This document shows positions 22,134 to 32,678 of a stretch of DNA of 64,000 bases, in pieces (the first letter of the stretch is position 1; each line of letters begins with the position of its first letter). This DNA is from Cephalotus follicularis. Lineage: Eukaryota > Streptophyta > Magnoliopsida > Oxalidales > Cephalotaceae. The notes under the pieces were generated by a model. That model had not been told where the DNA came from and did no database searches. It saw nothing but the letters and a program-made list of their open reading frames with translations. The DNA is taken from the NCBI GenBank assembly GCA_001972305.1, contig BDDD01000560.1, positions 332,730-396,729 of the forward strand, written 5' to 3'. The translations under genes and the position numbers were made by a program.

Positions 22134-22772
22134 ATGACAAACCCCATTGCACTCATTCTTGAGAAGAATTCTCTTACTTGTCCAAATTTTATGGCCTGAG
22201 GCCCCCATGCCAGCACAACCTACTGTTGATGCCTCTTCAGAGGATCAAGCTGTCTATAAGTAGTGGTTTGAGGATGACAATAATGTTAGGTGCTATATGA
22301 TAGCATCTATGTCTAATCCTCTCCAAGTGTAGCATGATTCCATGTGTGTTGCTTGAGCTATCCTGTTTCATCTTCGTGAGCTATATTGGGAAAATAGCAG
22401 GAACACTCGTTTTTAGCTTACTGCCAAACTGTTCGACACTAAGATGGCAGAAGGGACCTCCGTAAATGATCATATGCTTAAGAAGATCAATGTGATTAAA
22501 CGTCTTGCAGCCCCTGGCATCATCCAGGATGCCGAGCTGAGCACTGATCTCATTCTGTATTCACTTCCTCCCTCATTTTCTTGTTTTATCACAAACTTTA
22601 ACATGAACAGGATTGATGCCACACAGGCTGATTTCCTAAACATGTTAAGGGAGGCAGAAGTGAATATGCAGAGGGGCAAAACACCCATTCTGGTGGTGGG
22701 ATAGTCTTCTAGGCCCAGGGGAAAGGGCAAGTCTACCACTCACAATGGGAAGGCTAAACAGGGGGCGCCGAC
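22134..22772 (+). pseudogene. C0 gag, decayed and cut by C2
   Basis: The start MTNPIALILEKN at 22134 is typical of copia gag that begins with a short tether and then NFMDW-like sequence, here ending in a TGA after NFMA. Several stops follow. A clear later block (22444-22704) has HMLKKINVIKRL, LSTDLILYSLPPSF and MLREAEVNM, the conserved capsid part of plant copia gag. The basic region RGKGKST runs into the C2 insertion at 22773. The zinc knuckle and all of pol lie beyond C2. Confidence 0.8.
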
Positions 22773-22935
22773 TGTTGGAAGCGTGAAGGGCTGGCAAAGG
22801 ACGTTTTAGGCCATAGGTACTCATGGTGTCCAATTTTAATTTCACTATGAAAGATTGCTCTAAGCAGACGACACCATGGAATATCTATGTCTATAAACGT
22901 CCATGTCCACATGGGGAACCCTGATTGTCCGACCA
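22773..22935 (-). repeat. C2 3' LTR, terminal piece
   Basis: Starts TGTTGGAAGCGTG, as does the 5' LTR at 58286. It is interrupted by C1 after GACCA, which is duplicated on the other side of C1 at 34746-34750. Confidence 0.88.
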
Positions 22936-24997
22936 TGTTAGAGAGAGTGTGACTCGTCAAGCCACTAGGTGGCTAGATGTACTTGTACTCTGCTCATATT
23001 ATATACAGTCTTGTTCTATTCATGTTACATTGTGTAAATTGTATTTATTGGCATAACTGTATATGTTTTATCACATAATTGAAGCATGACACTGCTTACA
23101 TATATGGTGCCTGTCACATCAAATGGCTGGTTGTCAAGCCAAGGGCTATGAGAGCGACTTCCTTATTCCTTGTGACTAAACTGTTCCAAGTCATAGGTTC
23201 ACTTGCTTTGGGCATTTGTGAACCGAATAGACTTGTCGTATTGTGCTTGCTCTCGCGAATGGGAGGGTGGAGTATCTCATTGCCACTTGGGTTGAACCCT
23301 AAAGCTAATGCGGGGTGCGTGCTGGGAGCATGTACACTGAACTTGACCCACCATGGAAATTCTATTTGGATGGTCACATATCCTGTGTCAGTAGAGTTTC
23401 CCATCTGAGATAGTATTGTATAGACTCTGCGAGTCTAGCAAGTTCTGAATGGACTTGTCTGATCCTTAGACCTGAGTGACAACTGTACATTGCATAGAGA
23501 GTGTATGACTTTGAAATCTGCCTAACCAAGTTCTTTCGCGGGGCTGACAAACATGCAACGTTTGGGTCTTGCATGATTTATGTGAATGTAAGTGAGTGCG
23601 CAACAAGGAATTGTCACATCTGATGTGAGGGTGATTGGCTCTATAGTATCTGTATTCAATGTGGTCTTTGAAATACATGGCCAGGTTATGGCGAGTTGGA
23701 ACCTAGGGTTTCCGGAAATGCTTGTCGATAGTCATAATGGTAAAATACGGATTTATAGATACCGGCATATCTAGGGTTGACACGTATCCTTACCCTAGGC
23801 CGCGATCAGAGCCGAGGATGCTGAGGGATTATAGTACACGGTAACTATTGTTAGGATAAAGTATCGGATGTATCAGAAACAGACTTAATTGTGAAAATTA
23901 ATCAAGGGATTAATTTTACACACCTGGAATATGATAGTCATAGGTTCAGGGTCTTAAAAGTAGTCAATGACTATTTATGGTAAGTTTACTTAAGCGCAAG
24001 GCGTCTTAGTAACACACAATCATTACCGATTAATTCTGGACTTTCGGGTCCCGCCTCACGAGTATATGTATTAGATACATATATCGTATTGTTTTATAAC
24101 GTGTGATGGCACATGTTATATTGTGGCGTATTAGTGATGTTACGTGACTGATTAGTTGACGTAATATATTATTATGATTTTGGTATTAATTAATAATTAG
24201 ATTATTAATTCTCTTATCTCTTTTTGAGTAATAAATAACAATTGGATTATTATTTATCTCTCTCCTCATAGGCTACAGAATGGATATCAACGTATTGGTT
24301 GTTAGACAATCCATATGATAAGTGGCAGCTAAATAAAAATAACACGTTAATAACACATCATCTCTTATCCATTCCATATGTCATGATGACAAAACAGAAA
24401 AAGGATTTACATTCAAATGGAATGAAATCCTGATAACACGTTTGGTTGTTATTATCATCCTATTATTGGGGATCAAACTCTGGGGTTAAGTAAAGGGAAG
24501 TTAGAACGCGTTATGTGGAGAGTTGGTTTTGGGAACCTGCACACTTTTTACATAAAGAGAGAGAACTTATGGTTTTTGGTTCTTAGAGAACAAAAACAGA
24601 GAGAAGAGAAAATATACCAAAACACATCACAGTTTGATTTCTATTGGTGGTGTACTACTTTCATTGAGCATTACATTCCCTATATTGATCCTAGTTTAGG
24701 ATTAGAAATATAGGCTTTGGTTTGTTTGTTATTCCGCTGCTGTTCGTTCCTAAGTGAAAGATTGATGTCTCAGAACGGATACTTGAAGGAAGGAGTTGGT
24801 TGGTTGGTATAAACTCTATCCTTCTATGTATATATTGTTTATCTAGAGTGTTGATTAGCGATTCTAAGTTGTTTGTATTCATTTATGGTGTTAGATCATG
24901 GACGTTCTTTGTTTTGAGCCATTGTAAAGAAAGTTTAAGTTGAACAGTCCAAGCAACTAATGCCTAAAATGACTATAAACGAAGTTCTATTCTTTCA
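22936..24997 (+). repeat. C1 5' LTR
   Basis: Starts TGTTAGAGAGAG, ends TTCTTTCA, 2062 bp, matched along its length by the 3' LTR. No conserved protein is encoded. Confidence 0.93.
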
Positions 24998-24998
24998 A

Positions 24999-25010
24999 TT
25001 GGTATCAGAG
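24999..25010 (+). promoter_or_regulatory. C1 primer-binding site
   Basis: TTGGTATCAGAG directly after the LTR matches the complement of the plant initiator tRNA-Met 3' end, the usual primer of copia elements. Confidence 0.88.
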
Positions 25011-26799
25011 AGTACTAGTCAACCCAAGTTAAACTTTGTTTTTAGTTTTTGGTGACTTTTTTGGATTATTTTGGAACTCTGGTTGTGTCCTGAACTGTCT
25101 AACAGTCGATTGTTTCGCGTAAAGCATCGACTATTGGACATCAAAGCGTTGACGGTTTGGCATTTGTCTTGCGCTAACCGCTGGCGGTAACCTTAAGCGA
25201 TGACACTTAGCAATAGGTGTTGACGTTTAAGGTTGTAGGCAACGACTTAATAATTTATGCGATGGTGCTTTGTCTAAAGCGAAGTGGGTTACGCAAAGCA
25301 TCGACAGTGGCGTCAATGCTTAGCCAGTAAATGCCAACGGTTATGATAAAGTGTCGCCGCTATAGTCGGGACACATGCGCACGATGCTTCACTTGAAGCG
25401 CGGATCGTTATGCCAAAGCGTCCACGTTAGCTTCGACGCTTAGCCAGTAACCTCCGACGCTTAAGGCAGAGCCTCGCCGCTTTCAATGTGACAAGTACGC
25501 ATTTTTGAAATCTTGGTATGTAATACAAGTGGTACTGGATTTTCATTGATCTAGTGGGAGTTATGCCGAGAAATGCCATGTTTGATTTGATTAGCCATCG
25601 AAAATTAAAATTGTTAAGTTTTTATTCAATTTTATATTAGATATAATTTTGGATATGATATGCATGATGGTAACGCTATGGGACATGACCTAGATTTTTG
25701 TTTCTTTCGTGGATTTTTAATTTGCTTTATTATTTTATTGAGTTTGTAATTTGGTGGCCTACGAGCACCTTAATTTCTTATCTTTCGATTCCTCTATAGG
25801 ATAGATTCTTTTCTTTAAATTTAAATGTAAATTTTATTATAAAGCCTTGTAAACAAAAGTAGGAGAATTGATGGAGAGGAAGATCAAGAAAGTTGCAAGA
25901 CAAAGATGAAGGCCATAGATGCATGGTATTCTTTGTAATAAAGTAGAATTAAATAATTCACCTAGGAGACCCGGTGATCACATTGGCTCATGTGAATCAC
26001 TATAGAATTGTACCTAGCCTAACCATGCTTTATGTTGTACTTCGGATGCATGTGCTGGACAATTGGTCCAATTATGTCATTGCATGTAAGCCACAATTAA
26101 TTGGATTTGGCTAAGATAACCAATGAATTAATTAATGGATTGGCTTAGTTAAAATGTGAGACCTAAAATCCCTCCAAGGATGAAATAATAAGTCTTAACG
26201 CCAGAGATACTAAGAGTGACCTGACGTGGCCTTCCATAGTTCTCGTTGAGTGGCATTGACAGGTTGTGGGTGGTTAGCTAAAGCTAAGGTCTGCAATCTG
26301 TTTAGTGTCATGTCAACGTCAGTATTAGATACTGCAAGGAAACCACAATGTTTTGCACTTGGACACGTAAACTTGTGGGTGTCAAAACATGTGTATTATT
26401 TTTAGGATTGTGGGTATAGACTTATACCGACTCTAATGGTTTTTCATGCTAAAGCTGAGATCACATTGAGCTGGTAGGCCGAATCAATGATTGGATCTTA
26501 CACGAGCGTGTGGGATTAGATCCTGAGCTATGTAAATTGGCAGGTGAGCCTACCTATCTTGGGTGTTATGGTTTATCATGCTAAAGCTAAGGCCATGATA
26601 TGCCGAGGTAGATTCCAATCCCCACTAGGAGATTAAATCTCCCGAATTCCACATGGAGGTATGGGATACGATTAGAATAGTGGGAGGAACCATAAGCACT
26701 AAAGACCAAGTGTTATGGTTGTAACATGCAAAATGGAAAATGGAATATTTGCTAATAATCTCTATTGTTTCCTATAGGTTATATGTACTTTGCTAGAAA
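25011..26799 (+). other. C1 untranslated leader
   Basis: A long non-coding leader. Its left part (25105-25500) carries GTCGAC-type motifs: cores at 25105, 25126 and 25148 are 21 and 22 bp apart, and GACGCTT or TCGACGC words recur to 25480. The rest is AT-rich; CATGCTAAAGCT(A/G)AG with a GATCAC- or CATGA-like flank occurs at about 26450 and 26580. No conserved reading frame. Confidence 0.6.
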
Positions 26800-27318
26800 A
26801 TGTCTGTCAGCGCCGCAATTGCAAAAGTCTTAGAGACTGAAAAATTGGCTGGGACAATTTTTTTCGATTGGCAGCAAAATTTGCTTCTTATTTTGGGAAG
26901 CTTAAATGTTTCTCATGTTGTGATTGAGGAACCCCCGGTACTAAGTACCAACGCGTCTGAGGATCATAAGGCTATGGTGGCCAAGTGGTGGTTTGACAAT
27001 GACTGAGCACGTTACCTAGCGATTGAAGGCATGATGCCTGAATTGCAAAGGCAATGTGAGCATTTACAGCCCTTACGTGCCATACTGATGCAACTTAAGG
27101 AGTTGTATGGCACACAGTCTAGGACTAATGAGGTAGATTTTGACCTTGATGGGTTGGAATTGTCTGTAAAGCCTTTTCTATTTGATGGAACCACCTCTGC
27201 GAGGGGTAGTTCCAAGGGTAAGACCCTAATGGAGAGGCCGCTCGATCGAGGGGGTGCTGCTAAGAGTAGGATACAGTGGCTTAAAAGGAAGAGGGCTTGC
27301 TTCTTCTATGAAAGGCCA
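26800..27318 (+). pseudogene. C1 gag, N-terminal part
   Basis: The frame starts MSVSAAIAKVLETEKL at 26800 and has the copia gag signature LILGSLNVSHV. A TGA at 27004-27006 breaks it, and the same frame continues with PELQRQCEHLQPL and LKELYGTQSRT. After that the usual central block of about 100 residues is missing and a basic region follows directly, so an internal deletion is likely. It ends in CFFYERP, the start of the zinc knuckle (first Cys kept, second replaced by Tyr), where T2 is inserted. Confidence 0.82.
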
Positions 27319-27417
27319 TGATGTAATGACTGAGAAATTTTGTTAAAGTTATATGGAAATATGGTTGCCATTGCTGAGGTTGGAAAATATTTCAAGGGAC
27401 TCGCGATACGACCCTAA

Positions 27418-27512
27418 CGCTTGGGGGGTTCGGGGGTTCCGCTCCCCGGTGAGTGATGGGGGGTCCCGCTGCCAGGACAGCGGGCAGGGGGTCAGGGGCA
27501 GCGCCCCCGGAA
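27418..27512 (+). repeat. GC-rich G-run island in T2
   Basis: A block of about 95 bp with six or more runs of three to six G, in otherwise AT-rich DNA, including GGGGGG, GGGGG and a GGGGCAGCGCCCC palindrome. It could form G-quadruplexes or hairpins. Confidence 0.8.
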
Positions 27513-27560
27513 GAAAATCGAAGTTGGCTATTTGTTTTGGATGAATGTCATGTTGAAAGC

Positions 27561-27930
27561 GTCGATTTCAAAGGTTAAGAGTTGACAAATATTTCTAAAG
27601 CGCCAATGGTTTCACTTAAAGTGGCAACGCTTTGAAGGTAACCATCGACGCCTAGAGCCCTCTTGGCACCGGTTAAAAACAGAGAGTTTTGAACTTGGAC
27701 AAATTCCCCTAACCGACGACGCTTAGACGAAAGTGGCAGCGCTTGGAGGTAATCGACGACGCTTGAAATGTGAGCTTCAATGCTTTGAAGTCAAAGTATG
27801 CCCTATTGATTTGGACGAGACCCGAAAGCGGCGACGCTTGAAAGTGAAGCTTCAACGCTTTAGTCTAGAAGGAAGTTGAAGAACACCTAACAAGCCCGTA
27901 AGCGGCGACGCTTAAAAGTGAAGCGCCGAC
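27561..27930. repeat. 21-bp-phased GTCGAC-type array in T2
   Basis: Cores at 27561, 27581, 27602, 27623 and 27644 (spacings 20, 21, 21, 21), then 27715, 27735, 27755 and 27776 (20, 20, 21), then pairs 27830/27851 and 27904/27925 (21, 21). Flanks are mostly AAGCG and CGCTT. Confidence 0.8.
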
Positions 27931-29501
27931 GCTTTGAGCTGCAGACCAGTTGCCAAAGTCTAACTTTTTGTTATTTTGTAAGTTAAATTCATTAAATATG
28001 GGACAAGTATCAAGACAGGGAGAGATGAGGCTAGATATTTCAGATTGTAATGCCAAGTATCACAATTTAATTGGAGGATTTAAGACACATTGGCAACTAT
28101 GAGAGATGATAGGAGAGAGATGAAGACTTGCTCCCCAAGCAACCAGCCTATTTATGGGCAATTGGAGGCTGAGTTTAGCCATTTTGGCTGAGAAAGGAAG
28201 TGCTTCTGCTGAGAGTGAAGTGGAGAATTCAAAAGGAGAAGGAGAAAAAGGATATCAAACTAAAGTAAAGAATTTCAACACCCATTTTTATCAAAGTTTC
28301 CCCTGTTTTAATGCAAATTTTAAAGTATATTATTTTGTTCATATCTTGCTCAATTATTGATGAAATTTCAAATGGTTTGATGTTTTGGAAACTTTAAGAT
28401 GTCTACTTTAACTGTTATGTTTTCTACAATTTGAAATTCTACCGATTTCTTGGTAAGAATCCATGTTTCATTTTACTGCTCCTGTACTGCTAAAACAGGG
28501 AACCAGCCACTTTAAAAATTCATAACAGATTCAATTGTCAACCAAATGTTATAAACTTTAGATTTATGTAATCGTTGAGATGTCTACTTTAATTTCACTA
28601 TTTTATGTTTTCTCAGAAAATGCTTAATTCTAAATGAAATACCAAATTTAGAAATTTTATGCAAAGCTATTTTATGAATGCATTTGAGTTAATTACTCAA
28701 ATGAAGAGAAATATTTATGAATGGTGAAAGAAATGTTATACAATGTTGTTTATGAATGCTTTGAGATGATCCTTCAAAGTATTACTAAATGTTTTATGAA
28801 ATGAAAAGAGAATGAACCACCCTTGGATTGCGATCCAAGGGGAATGAATATGAGATGGATTAATGTTAATGGAGCCAAAAGTGCTCACGGACATGCATGT
28901 GATGTAAGGACAGTAATCGGGGAGTGCACAATGCCTTGGTGAAGAGGTGTGAAAGGGTTTATTAAGGTTTTATGACTACTATGTTTTGATGAAATGTTCT
29001 AGTTATGAGTTTTGACTAGAAAAGTGATATGATGAAATGTGTTTTACAATGAAAACCTTACTAAGCTATTTTGAGCTCATTCCTTTCGATGTTGTTTTCA
29101 AATAAAATATTTTTAGGAAAGGATTGAATGGAGAATGCGAGCTTTAGAGGGAGCTCTTAAGACGAAGTTTTGTAAAGGAAATGTATTATGCAATAGGGTT
29201 TGCATAAAATGCTTTTGAGATGTAATAGGACAATGTTTTTCCGCTGTATTATATGTTTATGATAAAGGATGATCCTGTGTAAATTTAATTGACATTATGG
29301 CTTTTAACATCTTTAGATAAGATGAGGATGTTTAAAGTTTGAATTCAAGGTTATGTAGTATATTGAAACATATAAGCTTTATGATGTATGTTAACTTTAG
29401 ACTAGAGCGCTAAAGGATATAACGGTTCACCTCACGTAACGCACCGATTCCTCGAGGCTCGCTTTGAGCATAAAGTTAACTCAGAACGGGGGCGTTGCAC
29501 A

Positions 29502-30620
29502 GGACATTGGAAAAAGAATTGCAAGGAGTTTCTTGCTTCCACTACTTGTGCCTCAGGTTCAGGTACTTACATGATTGAGCTTCATGTAGTTTCTAATATT
29601 AGTTCTACTTGGGTGTTAGACACTGGTTATGGTACTAATATTTACAATTATTGGTAAGGACTAAGAAGTGCAAGCCAGCTTAGAGCTGAAGAAGCAGTAG
29701 ACCTACGACTGGGTGATGGATCAAGGATCATTACTAGAGTTGTAGGAATATATGATTTACATTTGTCAAATGGTTTTGTTATAAGTTTGGATCCATGTTA
29801 TCTTGTTGAGAACTTAATTCGGAACATTGAGAGCTTAATTTTAATATGAATGGTTGTTCGCTTTTATCAAGTGACAAGATTATCGTATGTGATGCGCACA
29901 TTGATAATGAGATTTATGTATTGAATACTAATTACAAAATGGCATTGTTAATCGAGCAAGGAACTAAAAGACAAAGAGAGAATAATGAAATTAATCAATC
30001 CTATACTTGGCACTGCAGATTGGGTCATCCTAGTGAAGCAAGGATGTCAAAGTTGGTTAAGGATGGTCTTTTGGACATCCAGGACTTAGAGTCCTTTCCA
30101 ACATGTGAATCTTGCCTACTTGGAAAAATGACCAAATCTCCCTTCTCTGGTCAAGGAGAAAGGGCGGTGGATTTACTGGGTTTAATCCACACCGACGTCT
30201 GTGGACCTATGTCGGTCAGTGCACGAGGAAGATATCTATACTTCATTACTTTTACCGATGATTTGTCACGGTATGGGTATGTGTTTCTGATGAGACACAA
30301 ATCAGATTCGTTTGAGAGGTTTAAGGAATTTAGAAATGATGTAGAGAAGCAAATAGGTAAGCCCATTAAAACACTTCGATAGATCGAGGGGCGAGTACCT
30401 GTCTACTGAATTACAGGATTATCTTAGAGATAATAGGATTCTCTCACAGTGGACCCCTCCAGGAAGACCACAACATAATGGTGTGTCCGAACAGAGGAAT
30501 CGGACCTTGATGAACATGGGCCGGTCCATGATGACTTTTGCAGACCTCCCTGCCTCCTTTTGGGGTTATGCACTGGAAACAGTTGCATATGTCCTTAACC
30601 GGATTCCTTAGAAATCTGTT
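29502..30620 (+). pseudogene. C1 zinc knuckle end, protease and integrase
   Basis: Directly after T2 the knuckle resumes with GHWKKNCKEF. The protease active site is WVLDTGYGTN (near 29610-29640). The integrase has WHCRLGHPSEARMSKLVK with FPTCESCLLGKMTKSPF (HHCC module, 30008-30145), the core HTDVCGP and FTDDLSRYGYVF, and the downstream region QHNGVSEQRN containing the third acidic residue. Lesions include a TAA near 29655, a TGA at 29847-29849 before MNGCSLL, and a frameshift near 30380. It would cut the polyprotein and integrate the cDNA if intact. Confidence 0.88.
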
Positions 30621-31955
30621 CCCTCTACTCCATACCATGTATGGATAGGGAGGAAACCTAGCCTAAAACATTTGAGAGTTTGGGGCTGTCCAGCTTACGT
30701 TAGAAGGTTGGAACCTAGTAAGCTGGAGGCACGATCAGATCGGTGCCGGTTTGTGGGGTATCCCAAAGAAACGATGGGATATTATTTCTACCATTCCAGC
30801 GAACAAAAGGAGTTTGTTTCGCGTGCTGCAGTTTTCTTGGAGAAGGAATTCCTACTCGCATGAAGCAATGGGAGCAAAGTGGAACTCGAGGAGTTGCCAC
30901 TGGAAGAAACACCATAGAATGGAAAGGAACTAGAGGCTAGTACCTCTGGAGACACAGCTGAGATTAGATCCCAACATGCGATTAGATCTCATATAGGCAC
31001 TCATACTTTGAGGAGATCAGGCAGGGTTTCAACAGCGGCATAGAGATATGGTTTTCTCGTTGAAGGCACTGATGAACCCAACATCATCGAGGATGATGAG
31101 CCTTCCAGGTATCAGGAAGCAGTGCAAGGCATTGATTTCGCTACATGATTAGATGCCATGAAATCCAGATCGATTCCATGTACGCCAACCGAGTTTGGAA
31201 CTTGGTCGAAGCTCCCGGGGCATAGTGCCTATTGGTTGCAAGTGGATCTTCAAGAAGAAGATTGGCGCAGATGGAAAGATTAAGACATACAAAGCATGAT
31301 TGGTGGTGAAAAGGTATAGACAATGACACGGGGTCGATTATACCAAAACTTTCTCACCAGTTGTGATACTCAAATCTATTCGGATTTTGCTTGCAATTGC
31401 CGCTCATTATGATAATGAGATATGGCAAATGGATGTCAAGACTGCATTCTTAAATGGACATCTTGAGGAGGACATTTATATGTCCCAACCTGAGGGGTTT
31501 TCATCCACTGAATCTTTGTGCAAGCTTCAGAGGTTGATTTATGGCCTAAAGCAAGCATCAAGGAGCTGGAACATGTGTTTGATGAGGCTATCAAGTCTTT
31601 TGGCTTAATTAAAAATGTAGATGAGCCTTGTGTCTACCGGAAACATGAAAAGTCAGGTATCACTTTCTTGGTGCTATACGTGGATGACATTCTGATCATT
31701 GGGAATGATGTAGGGATGTTCCAATCCGTGAACGTATGGCTAGTTGAGAACTTCTCCATGAAGGATTTGGAAGAAGCCTCTTACATACTTGGTATAAAGA
31801 TCTATAGAGATAGATCTACTAGGTTGCTCAGGCTTTCCCAAAGCCAATACATCAGCAAAGTGCTGAAACGATTCGGTATGGAGAATTCCAAACAGGGCTT
31901 ACTGCCAATAGGCCATGGAATTCAACTTTCCAAGAATGTCCCCGTAGACATCTGA
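30621..31955 (+). pseudogene. C1 integrase C-terminus and reverse transcriptase
   Basis: The integrase tail has RVWGCPAYVRRLEPSK and FVGYPKETMGYYFY. The linker and RT follow with CKWIFKKKIGADGK, IWQMDVKTAFLNGHLEEDIY, YGLKQASRSWN and the catalytic FLVLYVDDILIIGNDV (YVDD near 31675). A shift near 31590 changes frame in the middle of RT, and more stops lie in 30900-31360. The sequence type is that of the copia group with large LTRs (Tork/Angela-like by resemblance). Confidence 0.85.
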
Positions 31956-32666
31956 GGAAAGGACGGTCATGAGTCGGATGCCCTATGCTTCGGCTGTGGG
32001 ATCGATCATGTATGCAATATGTGTACTAGGCCTGATGTCACACATGCCTTGGGAATGGAAAGTCGATTTTAGTCCAATCCCGGTTTGAAACACTGGGAAG
32101 TAGTCAAGGGGATCCTTAAGTACCTTAGACGGACTCAGGATGCTTTCTTGATCTACGGTGGAAATAGTGAGTTGAAATTGGAGGGATACACTGACTCCAG
32201 TTTTAATAGTGATACGGATGATCACAAATCAGTGTCGTGATATGTCTATATCCTGAATGGCGGTGCTGTGAGATTGTGAAGATCAAAACAGGAAACAACG
32301 ACATACTCCACAACGGAAGCATAGTATATAGCAGCCTCAGATGCTACAAAGGAGGGTGTTTGGATGCGTAAGTTCATAGCTGAACTTGGAGTGGTTCCAA
32401 CCATTAGTCGTCCTGTAGTTCTCTACCATGACAATAATGGGGCTATTGTACAAACCAAGGAGCCCAGGTCACACCAATGGTCCAAGCATATCCTACGGCA
32501 TTCTCACTTGATCCGAGAGATCATTGACAGAGGAGACATTGTATTAGAGAGGGTTGCCTCAGAGGCAAATTTAGTAGACCCACTTACTAAAGCTCTTAGT
32601 AGTAATGTATTTGAGCGTCATCGGAGCATGATGGACTTGAACTATAGGGCTTCGTGGCTTGAGGGC
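31956..32666 (+). pseudogene. C1 RNase H
   Basis: The copia RNase H region is recognisable in pieces: YTDSSFNSDTDDHKS-like sequence near 32190, a Thr-Glu-Ala motif near 32310, and the final open frame (32364-32684) with LYHDNNGAIVQTKEPRSH and the end LVDPLTKALS. Stops occur near 32240 and 32275. It ends just before the polypurine tract. Confidence 0.82.
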
Positions 32667-32678
32667 CAAGTGGGAGAT
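32663..32678 (+). promoter_or_regulatory. C1 polypurine tract
   Basis: GGGCCAAGTGGGAGAT lies immediately before the 3' LTR, the usual plus-strand primer place and motif of this copia group. Confidence 0.85.

Larger units (their letters stand above)
16285..22772 (+). mobile_element. Copia element C0, 5' part (outermost host of the nest)
   Basis: A plus-strand Ty1/copia element with a 5' LTR (16285-19928), a primer site resembling initiator tRNA-Met (TGGTATCGGA at 19931), a long leader and a decayed gag cut at 22772 by copia C2. The remainder would continue right of C2, outside the window. Its LTR was hit by solo LTR T1. It is the most decayed copia here, with many stops in gag, in keeping with being the oldest. 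Confidence 0.65.
27319..29501 (+). mobile_element. T2: Tekay-like solo LTR in C1 gag
   Basis: The insert separates CFFYERP from GHWKKNC, two halves of one zinc knuckle, so both borders are known to a few bases. It starts TGATGTAATGAC (or at 27322, TGTAATGAC) and ends near GGGGGCGTTGCACA. The target duplication is not clear (GGCCA against GCACA). It has a GC-rich G-run island (27418-27512), GTCGAC-type pairs (27561-27930) and hairpins with ATGAAATG-like linkers (28620-29040). No internal element genes are present. Confidence 0.8.

Noticed and set aside
22759..22778. GGCGCCGACTGTTG at the left border of C2 also occurs at the primer-site/LTR junction of element A (14094-14107)
   Set aside because: In A it is primer site plus LTR end. 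At C2 it spans the C0 gag target and the start of a copia LTR that is its 3' LTR, where no primer site belongs. The LTRs differ right after TGTTG, so chance is the simplest reading.
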